Notes: generated by a model not told the origin, from the letters alone. Shown: positions 25,523-34,656, counted from the first letter of the stretch. The stretch is 64,000 bases of DNA from Ga0077555 sp963741565 (GCA_963741565.1 CAVUIK010000001.1:371951-435950), one strand, 5' to 3'. Made by a program: numbers and translations.

Positions 25523-25585
25523 GACGCCGGTTGTGCCCGCCGGCCGCGATTTGTGCAAGCTGGCGCGCCTTCAACGCGAAGGGCA

Positions 25586-25619
25586 TTGTTAGGGTCGAAC
25601 AACCCTTAGGGTCTAACAA
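25586..25619 (-). terminator. Inverted repeat just downstream of 6S RNA
   Basis: TTGTTAG and CTAACAA form a 7-bp outer stem, with a second internal complementarity (AGGG/CCCT) between them. It begins ten bases after the predicted 3' end of 6S RNA and precedes fau, so it may end or help process the RNA. No strong T-run is present. Confidence 0.4.
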
Positions 25620-25628
25620 GCAAGTCAG

Positions 25629-25789
25629 TGCAGAGCCGCAAAGCCGTCGCGGCGGGTCGATCCCGCGTGGTCCCTACAGAGTAGGTGGGCGCCATTTGAC
25701 CAAGCCCACGAGCCTGGCCAGAGACAGCTCCCATGCGGAAGTTATAGGCCCCCGGGTCGAATGTGCCCAACGCACCCCGCAGCCCTGCA
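25629..25789 (-). ncRNA. ssrS: 6S RNA
   Basis: The minus strand over about 161 bases has the form of alphaproteobacterial 6S RNA. An 11-bp closing stem (TGCAGGGCTGC with GCGGCTCTGCA, two G-U pairs) joins the ends, and the central part contains the recognisable core GGAGCTGTCTCTGGCCAGGC, then GGCGCCCACCTACTCTGTAG and GGGACCACGCGGG. The length and the position immediately before fau match the conserved ssrS-ygfA arrangement. 6S RNA mimics an open promoter and sequesters RNA polymerase holoenzyme in stationary phase. Exact ends are inferred from the closing stem. Confidence 0.85.
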
Positions 25790-25969
25790 ACTCGTAATGT
25801 AGGGGGTTTGAGCCGGATCTCCAAATGCGGAGTCCAGATGCTCGAAAGGCCGCAGGCCTTGCGGCCGGCTGCCCGTGCACAGCCGCGCAGTTCTGGGGAT
25901 AGCTTCTCCCGGCCGCCTCATTGGCCTCTGCGAATCGCCCTACAACTTGCGGGTTGACGGGGGAGGCCG

Positions 25970-27802
25970 ATGGCGGTTGCGCGCAGAAAAATTCAAGACG
26001 ATATCGGCAATGGTCCGTTCCTCGGCGTGGCGCGGTCGGCGCGCGGCTACGTCTGGCGTGAGCGGCTCCAGCCCGGCGCCCAGAATATAGCAACCATGAT
26101 CAGCCAGCGGCACGGTCTTCCCGAATTGCTCGGCCGCATCCTGGCCGCCCGCGGAATCGCAGTCGCCGACGTTGCTGTCACGCTCGAGCCTTCGATCAAG
26201 GCGCTGATGCCCGATCCTTCGACGCTCGTCGACATGGACAAGGCCGCTGCGCGGCTCGCGGACGCGGTGCAGAAGCGCGAGCAAGTCGCGATCTTCGGCG
26301 ACTACGACGTCGATGGTGCCTGCTCGTCGGCGCTGGTGCGCCGGTTCCTGGCCGCGCACGGGCTCGGCGGGCGGATCTACATTCCCGACCGCATCTTCGA
26401 GGGCTACGGTCCGAACAAAGCCGCCATTGAGACGCTGATCAAGGAAGGCGCCTCGCTGATCGTCACCGTCGACTGCGGCGTGACAAGTTTCGATGCGCTT
26501 GGCATCGCTAAGGCGCTCGGCGCCGACGTCGTCGTTCTCGACCACCACCAGGCAGACCAGCGCCTTCCCGACGTGCACGCTGTCGTCAATCCGAACCGGC
26601 AGGACGATCTGTCGGGGCTCGGCCACCTGTGCGCGGCCGGCGTCACCTTCATGGCGCTCGTCGCCGCCGTACGCGAGTTGCGCCGCCGCAAGCATTACAC
26701 CGCGGAACTGCCGCCACCGGACCTGATGTCGATGCTCGATCTGGTTGCACTGGCGACGGTCGCCGACGTGGTACCGCTTCAAACCCTTAATCGCGCCTTC
26801 GTGACGCGCGGCCTGCAGGTTATGCGATCGCGCGAGAACACCGGTCTCAAGGCACTGTTCGACGCCGCGAGCCTCAACCAGGCGCCGACGCCCTATCATC
26901 TGGGTTTCGTACTTGGTCCCCGCATCAACGCCGGCGGGCGCATCGGCGACGCCGCGCTCGGCGCCAAGCTGCTCTCGATTGACGACGAGATGGAGGCGGC
27001 GCGCATCGCCGTTCTGCTCGACAAACTCAATCGCGAGCGCAAGGTCATCGAAACCGAGATGCTGGAAGCGGCGATGGGCGAGGCCTCGCGCCTGCTCGAC
27101 GTCGATCCGGATCTGCCGATCGTGCTGGTCGGCTCGGACGAATGGCACAAGGGTGTGGTGGGTCTGGTAGCCAGCCGTCTGGTCGACCGCTTCCGCCGCC
27201 CGTCTTGTGTGATTGCCTGGGAGAAGAACGGCGACGGTACGGGATCGCTGCGCTCGGTCGCCGGCGTGGATATCGGCGCTGCCGTGCGCACGTGCGTCGG
27301 GGAAGGCTTGCTCGTCAAGGGCGGCGGGCACGCGATGGCGGCGGGGCTGACGGTCGCGCCTGCCAAATTCGACGCCCTGCAAGCCCGCCTTGGTGCCATG
27401 CTGCGCGATACCTCGAGTGCCGCTCGTAAGGCGGGTTCGCTGGAGATCGACGGTGCGCTGACGCCGTCGGGCGTGACCGACGATCTGCTCGATCTCCTTG
27501 AGAAAGCCGGGCCCTATGGACAGGGTAATCCGCAGCCGCGCTTCGCGTTTCCGGCCCACCGCGTCAAGTTTGCGAAGGTCATGGGCGAGGCCCACATCCG
27601 CTGCACGCTGGAGGCTGGTGACGGTTCGAAACTCGACGGAATTGCCTTCCGCGCCGTCGGGCAGCCGCATGGCGAGTTGCTGCTTGCGTCCGGCGGCATG
27701 CCGCTGCACGTGGCTGGAACGTTGCGCCGCGACAGCTGGAACGGCCGCGAGCGGATTGAGCTGCAGATCGAGGATGCCGCTGATCCGCGCAAGCAAGGTT
27801 GA
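25970..27802 (+). CDS. recJ: Single-stranded-DNA-specific exonuclease RecJ
   Basis: A 610-residue DHH-family 5'-3' exonuclease acting in recombination and mismatch repair. Motifs: DYDVDG at residues 111-116, VDCGVTSFDA, the DHH triad at 191-193, and later GRINAGGRIGDA-type (GPRINAGGRIGD) and KGGGHAMAAGLT, which belongs to the DHHA1 domain; an OB fold ends the protein. GGGAGGCCG precedes the ATG. The length is slightly above the E. coli enzyme. A long open frame on the opposite strand is a shadow of its codon bias. Confidence 0.95.
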   Translation: MAVARRKIQDDIGNGPFLGVARSARGYVWRERLQPGAQNIATMISQRHGLPELLGRILAARGIAVADVAVTLEPSIKALMPDPSTLVDMDKAAARLADAVQKREQVAIFGDYDVDGACSSALVRRFLAAHGLGGRIYIPDRIFEGYGPNKAAIETLIKEGASLIVTVDCGVTSFDALGIAKALGADVVVLDHHQADQRLPDVHAVVNPNRQDDLSGLGHLCAAGVTFMALVAAVRELRRRKHYTAELPPPDLMSMLDLVALATVADVVPLQTLNRAFVTRGLQVMRSRENTGLKALFDAASLNQAPTPYHLGFVLGPRINAGGRIGDAALGAKLLSIDDEMEAARIAVLLDKLNRERKVIETEMLEAAMGEASRLLDVDPDLPIVLVGSDEWHKGVVGLVASRLVDRFRRPSCVIAWEKNGDGTGSLRSVAGVDIGAAVRTCVGEGLLVKGGGHAMAAGLTVAPAKFDALQARLGAMLRDTSSAARKAGSLEIDGALTPSGVTDDLLDLLEKAGPYGQGNPQPRFAFPAHRVKFAKVMGEAHIRCTLEAGDGSKLDGIAFRAVGQPHGELLLASGGMPLHVAGTLRRDSWNGRERIELQIEDAADPRKQG

Positions 27803-27869
27803 GTGCGCGCGTCCCGCGCTGCGTTGGCCCGCGTTGATGTGCGTTTCCGCCCGCTAGGAGCCCGTCGAG

Positions 27870-28292
27870 ATGCGACGACTTTTGATTGCTGCAACAATTA
27901 CGGCTGCCGCCTTGGCTTCGCCAGTACTCGCCACCGATGATCTGCCGCATGCCATCGATGTGCGAACGGCGCGCTGCATGGAGGCCAACCCGTCGACGTC
28001 GGGCCTGCTCGAGTGTTCCAACATTGCGGGCAAGGCGTGGGACGTCGAGTTGAACCGGGTCTATCAAACGCTGACCGCCGTCCTTACGGGGCCGGCGCTG
28101 GAAGCCTTGAAGCAGTCGCAGCGCGCCTGGATCGTGCATCGCGAGAAGGAGTTCGTTGTACACGAACACCTCTTCGCGCAACTGTCGGGCACAATGTGGG
28201 GGCCAGTGATGGCCGATCAGCGCGTCCTGTTCATCAAGAAGCGTGCGGTGCAGCTGCGCGTCTACAGCGAATTCTTGAAGGATGGCCGCTAG
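27870..28292 (+). CDS. Exported LprI-like (DUF1311) protein
   Basis: A 140-residue protein with a signal peptide (LLIAATITAAALASPVLA) and a lysozyme-inhibitor LprI N-terminal-like domain: CMEANPSTSGLLECSNIAGKAWDVELNRVYQ and LKQSQRAWIVHREKEF follow the C...C...W...LN..Y....L...Q..W...R pattern of the family. It is probably periplasmic. Some family members inhibit lysozyme, but many have no known activity. AGGAGCC precedes the ATG; it lies 67 bases after recJ. Confidence 0.8.
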   Translation: MRRLLIAATITAAALASPVLATDDLPHAIDVRTARCMEANPSTSGLLECSNIAGKAWDVELNRVYQTLTAVLTGPALEALKQSQRAWIVHREKEFVVHEHLFAQLSGTMWGPVMADQRVLFIKKRAVQLRVYSEFLKDGR

Positions 28293-28364
28293 CTGGTCGC
28301 GCGTGATCCCCTAACTCCCCGAAGGGCGGCTCGGGGCTGGTGTTGGCAACAAGGACGCTCGATC

Positions 28365-28748
28365 ATGACATTTGTTCGCTGGACGTTTGCATTCGCCGTC
28401 TCCCTTCTCATTGGCGCGTTTGCGGCGCCATCGGCGCAAGCCGCATGCCTGCAGCTCAATGTCGATGACCAGGTCGCGACCGGCATCCTTGTGCGCGGCA
28501 AGGTGCGATCGCCCAAAAACCCGACGCGGCCTTTGCTACTGCGTGTGGCACGGCCCGTTTGCATGATCGGGGCGAACCCGGAAGACCGCGTTGCCGGCGC
28601 GCGCATCATTCAGATCTATTCGCAGATCGACGGGCTTGGTCTCGGCAACTACCTCGGCGAGACGGTGACAGTGCGCGGTCGCGCCGAGCGCGCGAACTGG
28701 TCGGAGGCCAAGATCGGTTTGGCCATCGTCGCCATCGAGCAGCGGTGA
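28365..28748 (+). CDS. Exported small protein, function unknown
   Basis: A 127-residue protein with a clear signal peptide (FAVSLLIGAFAAPSAQAA). The mature part is beta-rich (LQLNVDDQVATGILVRGKV, then YLGETVTVRGRAERANW), suggestive of an OB-like fold with two Cys. It is probably periplasmic. The resemblance to DUF4431-type proteins is weak. It follows the LprI-like gene on the same strand. Confidence 0.65.
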   Translation: MTFVRWTFAFAVSLLIGAFAAPSAQAACLQLNVDDQVATGILVRGKVRSPKNPTRPLLLRVARPVCMIGANPEDRVAGARIIQIYSQIDGLGLGNYLGETVTVRGRAERANWSEAKIGLAIVAIEQR

Positions 28749-28833
28749 CGCGAGACGAGGTCGAGGAAACTCTAGTCGGATTTGGTGCGCGCGGGTGTCC
28801 GATACGCGTTTGACGTGCGGCGATGGCCGCCCG

Positions 28834-29082
28834 TCAATAGGTCAGCGCGGCCTTTATGGCGGCCAACTCAGCACGGCCGTCGGGATATTCCTCGAACGCA
28901 TGCGTCGAGCGGCGATACCAGTAGCGGCTGTTGGCTTCGTCCGGCTCGAGCTTGTGCAGGCAGGCGTGGATCCAGCAGGCAGTGGCGTCGGCTTCGTATT
29001 TTTGGACGATGGCATGGGCGCCATCCCAGTCGGCGACGATCGCCCGCTCGACGGCGTCGATCAGCTCTTGCCGGCTTGCCAT
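28834..29082 (-). CDS. Small conserved-looking hypothetical protein downstream of queC
   Basis: An 82-residue acidic, helical protein (MASRQELIDAVERAIVADWD, then KYEADATACWIHACLHKLEP and SRYWYRRSTHAFEEYPDG). The start is inside the end of queC, overlapping by 22 bases, with GGAAAGA just upstream; a second ATG nine bases earlier is too close to its ribosome site. The Trp/Tyr/His-rich region is distinctive, but no function is known. Coupling to queC is implied by the overlap. Confidence 0.65.
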   Translation of the reverse strand: MASRQELIDAVERAIVADWDGAHAIVQKYEADATACWIHACLHKLEPDEANSRYWYRRSTHAFEEYPDGRAELAAIKAALTY

Positions 29083-29780
29083 TCTTTCCATCCTTTGGCG
29101 CGCAGCTCGCACGAGGGACAGGCACCGCAGCCCGTGCCCCAGGCGTGCATCTGTCCCCGATCCCCCAGATAGCACGTCACGGTCTCGGTGACGATCAGAT
29201 CAACCAGGGCTGGTCCGCCGAGAGCTTCCGCCATCTCCCAAGTCTCGGCCTTGGTGCGCCACATCAGGGGGGTGACGACCTCGTAGGCGCGGTCCATGCC
29301 GAGCGAGAGAGAGCGGTTGAGCGCCTGCAGCGTGTCGTTGCGGCAGTCAGGGTAGCCGGAAAAATCGGTCTCGCACATGCCGCCGATCAGCGTGGTGATG
29401 CCGCGCCGCCAGGCCAGCGCCGCCGCATACGTGAAGAACAGCAGGTTGCGGCCCGGCACGAACGTATTCGGCAGCCCGGAGGCGTCGATCGCGAAGGCGA
29501 CGTCGCGCGTGAGGCTCGTTTCGCTGATGACGCCGAGCGTCGGCAGCGCCAGAACATGATCGGCGCCAAGCCGGCCAGCGGTTTTGGGAAGGACAGCGGC
29601 CAGCCGCTCGAGCACCCGCGTCCGCTGAGTGAGCTCGATGCGGTGCCGCTGGCCGTAATCGAAGCCGAGCGTCTCGACGGCATCGTAGCGCTCCAGCGCC
29701 CAGCCGAGGCAGACGGTCGAGTCCTGCCCGCCCGAGAACAGCACCAGTGCCCGTGTCTGCGCCACCCGTGACTGGGCCAT
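29061..29780 (-). CDS. queC: 7-cyano-7-deazaguanine synthase
   Basis: A 239-residue QueC enzyme that converts 7-carboxy-7-deazaguanine to preQ0 with ATP and ammonia, in queuosine tRNA modification. The PP-loop FSGGQDST is at residues 15-22, VPGRNLLFFTYAAALAW is family-typical, and the zinc cysteines are in GTGCGACPSCELR near the C-terminus. Its ATG overlaps the upstream phosphohexomutase stop by one base (TGATG). Other queuosine genes are not in the window. Confidence 0.95.
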   Translation of the reverse strand: MAQSRVAQTRALVLFSGGQDSTVCLGWALERYDAVETLGFDYGQRHRIELTQRTRVLERLAAVLPKTAGRLGADHVLALPTLGVISETSLTRDVAFAIDASGLPNTFVPGRNLLFFTYAAALAWRRGITTLIGGMCETDFSGYPDCRNDTLQALNRSLSLGMDRAYEVVTPLMWRTKAETWEMAEALGGPALVDLIVTETVTCYLGDRGQMHAWGTGCGACPSCELRAKGWKEWQAGKS

Positions 29781-31279
29781 CAGATCTTCTGGTTGTAAGC
29801 GCCGACCTCGGGACACTTCGACAGGCGCCCATCGATATCGGCGAAGATGGCGCGCATGTTGGCCTCGCTCACGGGGCTTTCGACCACGATGACCAGCTCG
29901 GGCTTGTTCGAGGAGGCGCGCACGAGGCCCCAGGTGCCGTCCTCGAGCGTCACGCGCACGCCGTTGACGGTGACGAGATCGCGGATCTTCTGGCCGGCGA
30001 CGCGTTGGCCCTTCGCGCTGGCGTCCTTGAACTGCGCGACGATGCGGTCGACGACGCCGTACTTCTTGTCGTCGTCGCAATGCGGCGACATCGTCGGCGA
30101 GCCCCATGTCTTCGGCAGGTCGTCCTTGAGTTGCGCCATCGTCTTCCCGGGATTGCGATCCAGCATGTCGCAGACGGCGATGGCCGCCACCAGTCCATCG
30201 TCGTAGCCGCGGCCGAGCGGCGGCTGGAAGAAGAAATGTCCCGACTTCTCGAAGCCGACCAGCGCCTTCTGCTCGAAGGTGTAGCGCTTCATGTAGGAGT
30301 GGCCGGTCTTCCAGTAAAGCGTCTTGGCGCCATTCGCCTTGAGCACGGGATCGGTGACGAAGAGCCCCGTCGACTTGACGTCGGCAACGAAGATGGCGCC
30401 CGGGCGCTGGCTGGAGATGTCGCGGGCGAGCATGACGCCGACCTTGTCGGCGAAGATCTCGTGGCCCTCGTTGTCGACGACGCCACAGCGGTCACCGTCG
30501 CCATCGAAGCCGAGCCCGACGTCGGCCTTGTGCTTGACGACCGCCTCGCTCATGGCGTGCAGCATCTTCATGTCCTCGGGGTTCGGATTGTAGCGCGGGA
30601 ACGTGTGATCGAGCGTGCAGTCGAGCGGGATGACCTCGCAGCCAATCTTCTCCAGGATCTCGGGGGCGAAAGCGCCGGCCGTGCCGTTGCCGCAGGCCGC
30701 GACCACCCGCAACTTGCGCTTGAGCTTCGGCCGGTCGGTCAGCGACTTGACGTACTGTGCCGCGAAGTCGGGCACGAAGACATAGCGCCCGCCCGCCCGC
30801 GACTCATAGGCGCCGGCGAGTACGATTTCCTTCAGCTCCGTCATGTCGTCGGGGCCGAAGGTGAGGGGGCGCGACAGCCCCATCTTGATGCCGGTCCAGC
30901 CGTTGTCGTTGTGACTGGCGGTCACCATGGCGACGCATTCGACGTCGAGCGCGAACTGGGCGTAATAGGCCATCGGCGAGAGCGCGAGACCGATGTCGTG
31001 GACCTCGGCGCCGCCCGCCAGCAGGCCGGTCATCAAGGCCTGCTTCACGGAGGCCGAGTACGAGCGATAGTCGTGGCCGACGACGATGCGCTTGGTGACG
31101 CCGCGCCGTGCGATCAGAGTGGCAAGCCCGAGCCCGATGGCGTTGAGGCCCATCAGGTTGATCTCCTCCGGAAACAGCCAGCGCGCGTCGTACTCGCGAA
31201 AGCCGGTCGGCTTGACGAGAGGGAAGCGCTCGAAGTCTGGCGTATTCGGCTTCAGATCGGCGCGCGGCTTCGGGAGCAT
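29780..31279 (-). CDS. Phosphomannomutase/phosphoglucomutase
   Basis: A 499-residue alpha-D-phosphohexomutase, interconverting hexose 6- and 1-phosphates and so supplying nucleotide sugars for surface polysaccharides. The phosphoserine loop is TASHNDNGWTG (Ser 122), the Mg loop is FDGDGDRCG, the sugar-recognition loop is GFEKSGHFF and the phosphate-binding loop is VRASSNKPELVIVVES. GGAGAATTCCC precedes the ATG. Co-transcription with queC is likely from the one-base overlap, although no functional link is obvious. Confidence 0.93.
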   Translation of the reverse strand: MLPKPRADLKPNTPDFERFPLVKPTGFREYDARWLFPEEINLMGLNAIGLGLATLIARRGVTKRIVVGHDYRSYSASVKQALMTGLLAGGAEVHDIGLALSPMAYYAQFALDVECVAMVTASHNDNGWTGIKMGLSRPLTFGPDDMTELKEIVLAGAYESRAGGRYVFVPDFAAQYVKSLTDRPKLKRKLRVVAACGNGTAGAFAPEILEKIGCEVIPLDCTLDHTFPRYNPNPEDMKMLHAMSEAVVKHKADVGLGFDGDGDRCGVVDNEGHEIFADKVGVMLARDISSQRPGAIFVADVKSTGLFVTDPVLKANGAKTLYWKTGHSYMKRYTFEQKALVGFEKSGHFFFQPPLGRGYDDGLVAAIAVCDMLDRNPGKTMAQLKDDLPKTWGSPTMSPHCDDDKKYGVVDRIVAQFKDASAKGQRVAGQKIRDLVTVNGVRVTLEDGTWGLVRASSNKPELVIVVESPVSEANMRAIFADIDGRLSKCPEVGAYNQKI

Positions 31280-31391
31280 GGGAATTCTCCAGTGGAATCG
31301 GATGGCCGAACCTACCGGATCGATGGCCGAACGCCAACGTTCACGCGAACCCGTGCGGGCTTAACGAACGGTCACCTTGCATTTCCTTGGC

Positions 31392-31949
31392 TTATTGCTC
31401 GAGCGTCAGTCGACCGGACTGCATCTGGAACTTCAGCCGGCCTAGAAACGACATGCCTAGCAGCGTCACATGCAGACGTCCGGGTTCTGCCACGGAGGCG
31501 GCGACATTGCGCACCTTGATGTCGCCGATGCTGACCTCGTCGAGCGTGACGCGGGCGGCGCGCGCGGTGCCATTGGCGGTCTGCGTGACATAGCGGAAGT
31601 CGCTGTCGCGGACGTGGATGCCGGCGGCGCGCGCATCCTCAAACGACATCGAGACCAGCGTCGCGCCGGTGTCAACCAGGACGTTGACGGGGCGTCCGTT
31701 GAGGTAGGCGTTGGTCTCGAAATGGCCGCTTCGGCCGGCGGTGAGTTCGACGGCGCTGCTACGTGCGGGGCCGCTCGTCTGGTTCAGCTCGCTCGAGGTG
31801 GCGAAGCCGAAGTCTTTGGCATCGAGTTTCAGGCCGGTGAAGGTGCGAAGCTCATCATAGTAGACGACGGTTGCCGTCATCATGCCAACGGCCAGGCACC
31901 AGGAGCCCACCGTCTTCAGGAGTGTATTCGTGCCGGAGGACAACGCCAT
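31392..31949 (-). CDS. Retroviral-type aspartic protease (TIGR02281 family), copy 2
   Basis: About 185 residues: an N-terminal membrane segment (TVGSWCLAVGMMTATVVYY) and a clan AA aspartic protease domain with the catalytic DTGAT in NVLVDTGATLVSMSFEDARA and a second conserved LLGMSFLGRLKFQM block. Such single-domain proteases probably act as dimers in the periplasm. The start is uncertain because none of the candidates has a good ribosome site. It follows a homologous gene with 46 bases between. Confidence 0.85.
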   Translation of the reverse strand: MALSSGTNTLLKTVGSWCLAVGMMTATVVYYDELRTFTGLKLDAKDFGFATSSELNQTSGPARSSAVELTAGRSGHFETNAYLNGRPVNVLVDTGATLVSMSFEDARAAGIHVRDSDFRYVTQTANGTARAARVTLDEVSIGDIKVRNVAASVAEPGRLHVTLLGMSFLGRLKFQMQSGRLTLEQ

Positions 31950-31995
31950 GCCACTTTGCCGTACGCCAAAACCCGCCGGCAAGGCAGCCCAGATG

Positions 31996-32703
31996 TCAAT
32001 TTCTGAACGTCAGGAACTCGCCGGAAAACTCATAAGAACGCAAGCGGCTTAAGAAAGTCATACCGAGCAGGCTTTCCTTCATGGCGCCGGGCTGGGCCAC
32101 CAGGGCATCGATATTGGTCAGCTGAATAGCGCCAATCGAGACCTCGCGAAGCCGGGCATGGGCGGCATAGGTCAAGCCATTCGCGGTCTGAACGGGAACC
32201 GTATACTTGAGCCGCCCCGTATCGATGCCGAGCTTCTTCGCGTCGACCTGGCGCAGCACGACTGTGGAGGCCCCGGTGTCGATCAGCATCGGGACGCCGG
32301 CCCCATTGACGACGACGTTGGCAACGAAATGCCCGTCGCCGCGGCGGCGGACCCGGACAGCACGTTCGCTGCCGCTGCCTTGATCGACCGCCACTGGCGC
32401 GCCGGGCGTCGTGAACTCGCCTGCAATGCGATAGGCAACCTCGCCGATCTCGAAGCGATAACTGTAGCCGGCCATCAGCACCAGCCCGATGGCGGACCAG
32501 CTCAGGACATCGCGAAGCGCGGCGCTGACGCGTCCGCGATAGCCGCCGAAGGCGGCGGGAAGGATCAGCAACACGAGACCGAGTCCGGCCGCGAGCGCTG
32601 CGAACTCCTCGGTATCGAGGCCCCAGATCAGGCTCGCCTCGCCCCGCATCAAGAGCGCGGTGGCGGCGAGCAGCAGCAGCAGGATCGCCAGCCAATTCGT
32701 CAT
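31996..32703 (-). CDS. Retroviral-type aspartic protease (TIGR02281 family), copy 1
   Basis: A 235-residue protein with three N-terminal membrane segments and the same protease domain as its downstream neighbour: catalytic DTGAST in VPMLIDTGASTVVLRQVDAK and a closing LLGMTFLSRLRSYEF. GGAAGGGC precedes the ATG, which overlaps the DUF1289 stop by four bases (ATGA), indicating coupled translation. Paired TIGR02281 genes are seen in Rhizobiales; substrates are unknown. Confidence 0.87.
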   Translation of the reverse strand: MTNWLAILLLLLAATALLMRGEASLIWGLDTEEFAALAAGLGLVLLILPAAFGGYRGRVSAALRDVLSWSAIGLVLMAGYSYRFEIGEVAYRIAGEFTTPGAPVAVDQGSGSERAVRVRRRGDGHFVANVVVNGAGVPMLIDTGASTVVLRQVDAKKLGIDTGRLKYTVPVQTANGLTYAAHARLREVSIGAIQLTNIDALVAQPGAMKESLLGMTFLSRLRSYEFSGEFLTFRN

Positions 32704-32918
32704 CGTGCCCTTCCCGCATCGGATCGTGTCTGACGAGACGGTAACGCCGCCATGATTTCGCGCCGTTCGCTGGCCTCTAGGCGAGACCACGCTGCAATTT
32801 CGTCAATCGTGCGGCCACAACCCGAGCAAAGCCGGGTTGCGGGATCGATCACGCAGACGTTGATGCAGGGAGTCTCCAAGGATTCACCAATGCAAGGGCA
32901 CGACGTCAAAGTGCCCAT
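32700..32918 (-). CDS. DUF1289 family protein
   Basis: A 72-residue protein with the DUF1289 pattern TPCINVCVIDPATRLCSGCGRTIDEIAAW: four cysteines arranged C-x3-C-x8-C-x2-C that probably bind zinc or an Fe-S cluster. The start MGTLTSCPC contains two additional Cys. It is the first gene of an overlapping set with the two aspartic proteases. The function of the family is unknown. Confidence 0.88.
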   Translation of the reverse strand: MGTLTSCPCIGESLETPCINVCVIDPATRLCSGCGRTIDEIAAWSRLEASERREIMAALPSRQTRSDAGRAR

Positions 32919-33027
32919 GCACCATTCGTGCCGCCCGACAACCATCGTAGCACAATGTATGGATTGCCGCGGTCCGCTTCAATCCGCGGGGCGTCACAGT
33001 ATATTGATCGATGATCAGTTTTTGGCG

Positions 33028-34656
33028 TTACGCCGATCGGGCCTGTTCGCCGGTGAGGCTTGTCTCGCGCAGTCGGGGCGTGCGGGGTGCGCGCTCGCCG
33101 ACGGTCCGTTGTGGCCCCGCGCCGATCGGTAAAACGGACTGGCGGTGCCGCTCTTGGCCCAGCGGCTGCAGCGGTGGCATCGCCTGGAGGACGCGCTGGC
33201 GGGGCAAATAGATTGTTGCTTCCGTGCCCTTGCGCAGTTCTGACAGCAACTCGAACGTGCCGCCATGCAACTCCACCAGGTTCTGCACGATTGGCAGGCC
33301 GAGCCCGGTGCCGCCTTCGGCGGTCTGGTGGGCCAGCGAGCCTTGACCAAACGCCTGCAGAACCTTGGGAATTTCCTCTTTGGGAATCCCAGGGCCGGTA
33401 TCTCTGACCGAGAGCAGCTGGCCGCCGTCGGGGGCGTGGGCGATCCGCACGGTGATCCGCCCGCCTTTCGGCGTGAACTTGAGGGCGTTCGAAAGCAGGT
33501 TCAAGCAGATTTGGCGAATGGCGCGCTCGTCGACCCAGATCTGCGGCAGGCTCTCCTCGAACTCGAGGTTGATCTGAAGCCCCTTACTTTCGGCCCGTAG
33601 CTTGAGAAGGCGGAAGCAGTCCTCGCCGATGTCGCTGAGCCGGACGGGCTCCTCATGTAGTTCGTAGCGCCCGGCCTCGATCCGAGACAGATCGAGGATC
33701 TCGTTGATGAGATGCAGCAGATGCCGGCCGCTGTCGTGAATGTTGCCCGCGTATTCCTTGTAGGTGGGGTTCTGCATCGGCCCCATGATCTCGGTTTTCA
33801 TGACTTCCGAGAAGCCGAGGATGGCATTCAGGGGGGTGCGCAACTCGTGGCTCATGGTGGCGAGGAACCGCGATTTGGCGATGTTGGCGGCTTCGGCGCG
33901 GCCACGCGCCTCGTCGGAGATCGCCTTCTCGTGCTCGAGCTCAGCGATCAGGGCGTCCTTCTCGGCGCGGAACTCGAGCATGGCGAGTGTCGTCGAATTC
34001 AGGCCCTTGGCGAGAAAGATAAAGTAGACATGCACGCCCACCGCCATCGAGGCCATGGCCCAGTAGAAGGGGTGGCCGAGCAGTAGGAGGCGGGTGACCA
34101 CGGCCACTGTCATCGGAATGGTGCCGACATAAAGGATCGGCATCACCGTCGAGGCGAATGTCATGCGGATCGCGAGGACGACGATCAGCGATGCGAAGAT
34201 GAAAACGTGGCTGGCCGAGTCGATCGTGGTCCGCCCGACGAGCGCGAAGCCGGCCCAGACCAGGCCGCCGAACAGCTCGGCCAGCATAAGGCGGCGCGTC
34301 CAGACGGCGAGATCAATCTCGCCGCGCGGCGTCGCTCGGAACCGCCGGCACAGCAACAGCAGCGTGACCTTGGCGGAGATGACCATAAGCAGCCAGACGA
34401 TGGCTTCGCCGAAGGGCGCCCAGAACACCGAGGCCAGTGAGAAGATCACGGCGAGCAGAATGATTGTCGAAGCCGCGCCGAGCTCGTTGCGCACGAACAT
34501 CGACATCAGTTCATACTGGAACTCGGGCTTAATGTCGGTGCCTTGGGCGAGCTTCTGACGGGTCGATTTCAGGCGCTCATTGGCCTTGTCCCGCTCGCGC
34601 TGCTCGCGCGCTCGCTCGGGTCCGTTCGCCTCTGATTTAGCGGAAACTGACGTCAC
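33028..34656 (-). CDS. Sensor histidine kinase, PleC/PdhS-like
   Basis: About 542 residues. Six or so N-terminal membrane segments form the sensor, then comes a coiled coil (FRAEKDALIAELEHEKAISD), a HisKA domain with phospho-acceptor His in ATMSHELRTPLNAILGFSEV (about residue 270), and an ATPase domain with N-box NLLSNALKF, G1 DTGPGIP and G2 GGTGLGLPIV. The HisKA sequence and the following LHLINEILDLSRIEAGRYEL are close to PleC/PdhS kinases, which control DivK and CtrA. The partner is unknown here. The GTG start is a choice; an in-frame GTG 78 bases upstream also fits. Confidence 0.88.
   Translation of the reverse strand: MTSVSAKSEANGPERAREQRERDKANERLKSTRQKLAQGTDIKPEFQYELMSMFVRNELGAASTIILLAVIFSLASVFWAPFGEAIVWLLMVISAKVTLLLLCRRFRATPRGEIDLAVWTRRLMLAELFGGLVWAGFALVGRTTIDSASHVFIFASLIVVLAIRMTFASTVMPILYVGTIPMTVAVVTRLLLLGHPFYWAMASMAVGVHVYFIFLAKGLNSTTLAMLEFRAEKDALIAELEHEKAISDEARGRAEAANIAKSRFLATMSHELRTPLNAILGFSEVMKTEIMGPMQNPTYKEYAGNIHDSGRHLLHLINEILDLSRIEAGRYELHEEPVRLSDIGEDCFRLLKLRAESKGLQINLEFEESLPQIWVDERAIRQICLNLLSNALKFTPKGGRITVRIAHAPDGGQLLSVRDTGPGIPKEEIPKVLQAFGQGSLAHQTAEGGTGLGLPIVQNLVELHGGTFELLSELRKGTEATIYLPRQRVLQAMPPLQPLGQERHRQSVLPIGAGPQRTVGERAPRTPRLRETSLTGEQARSA

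Noticed and set aside
25940..27796. A 618-codon open frame on the minus strand opposite recJ
   Set aside because: It mirrors recJ codon for codon in a GC-rich genome, has no family resemblance and has Arg/Gly-rich composition typical of antisense shadows.
29747..31519. A 590-codon plus-strand frame opposite the phosphohexomutase gene
   Set aside because: Shadow of a gene with complete catalytic motifs on the other strand; no ribosome site or domain of its own.
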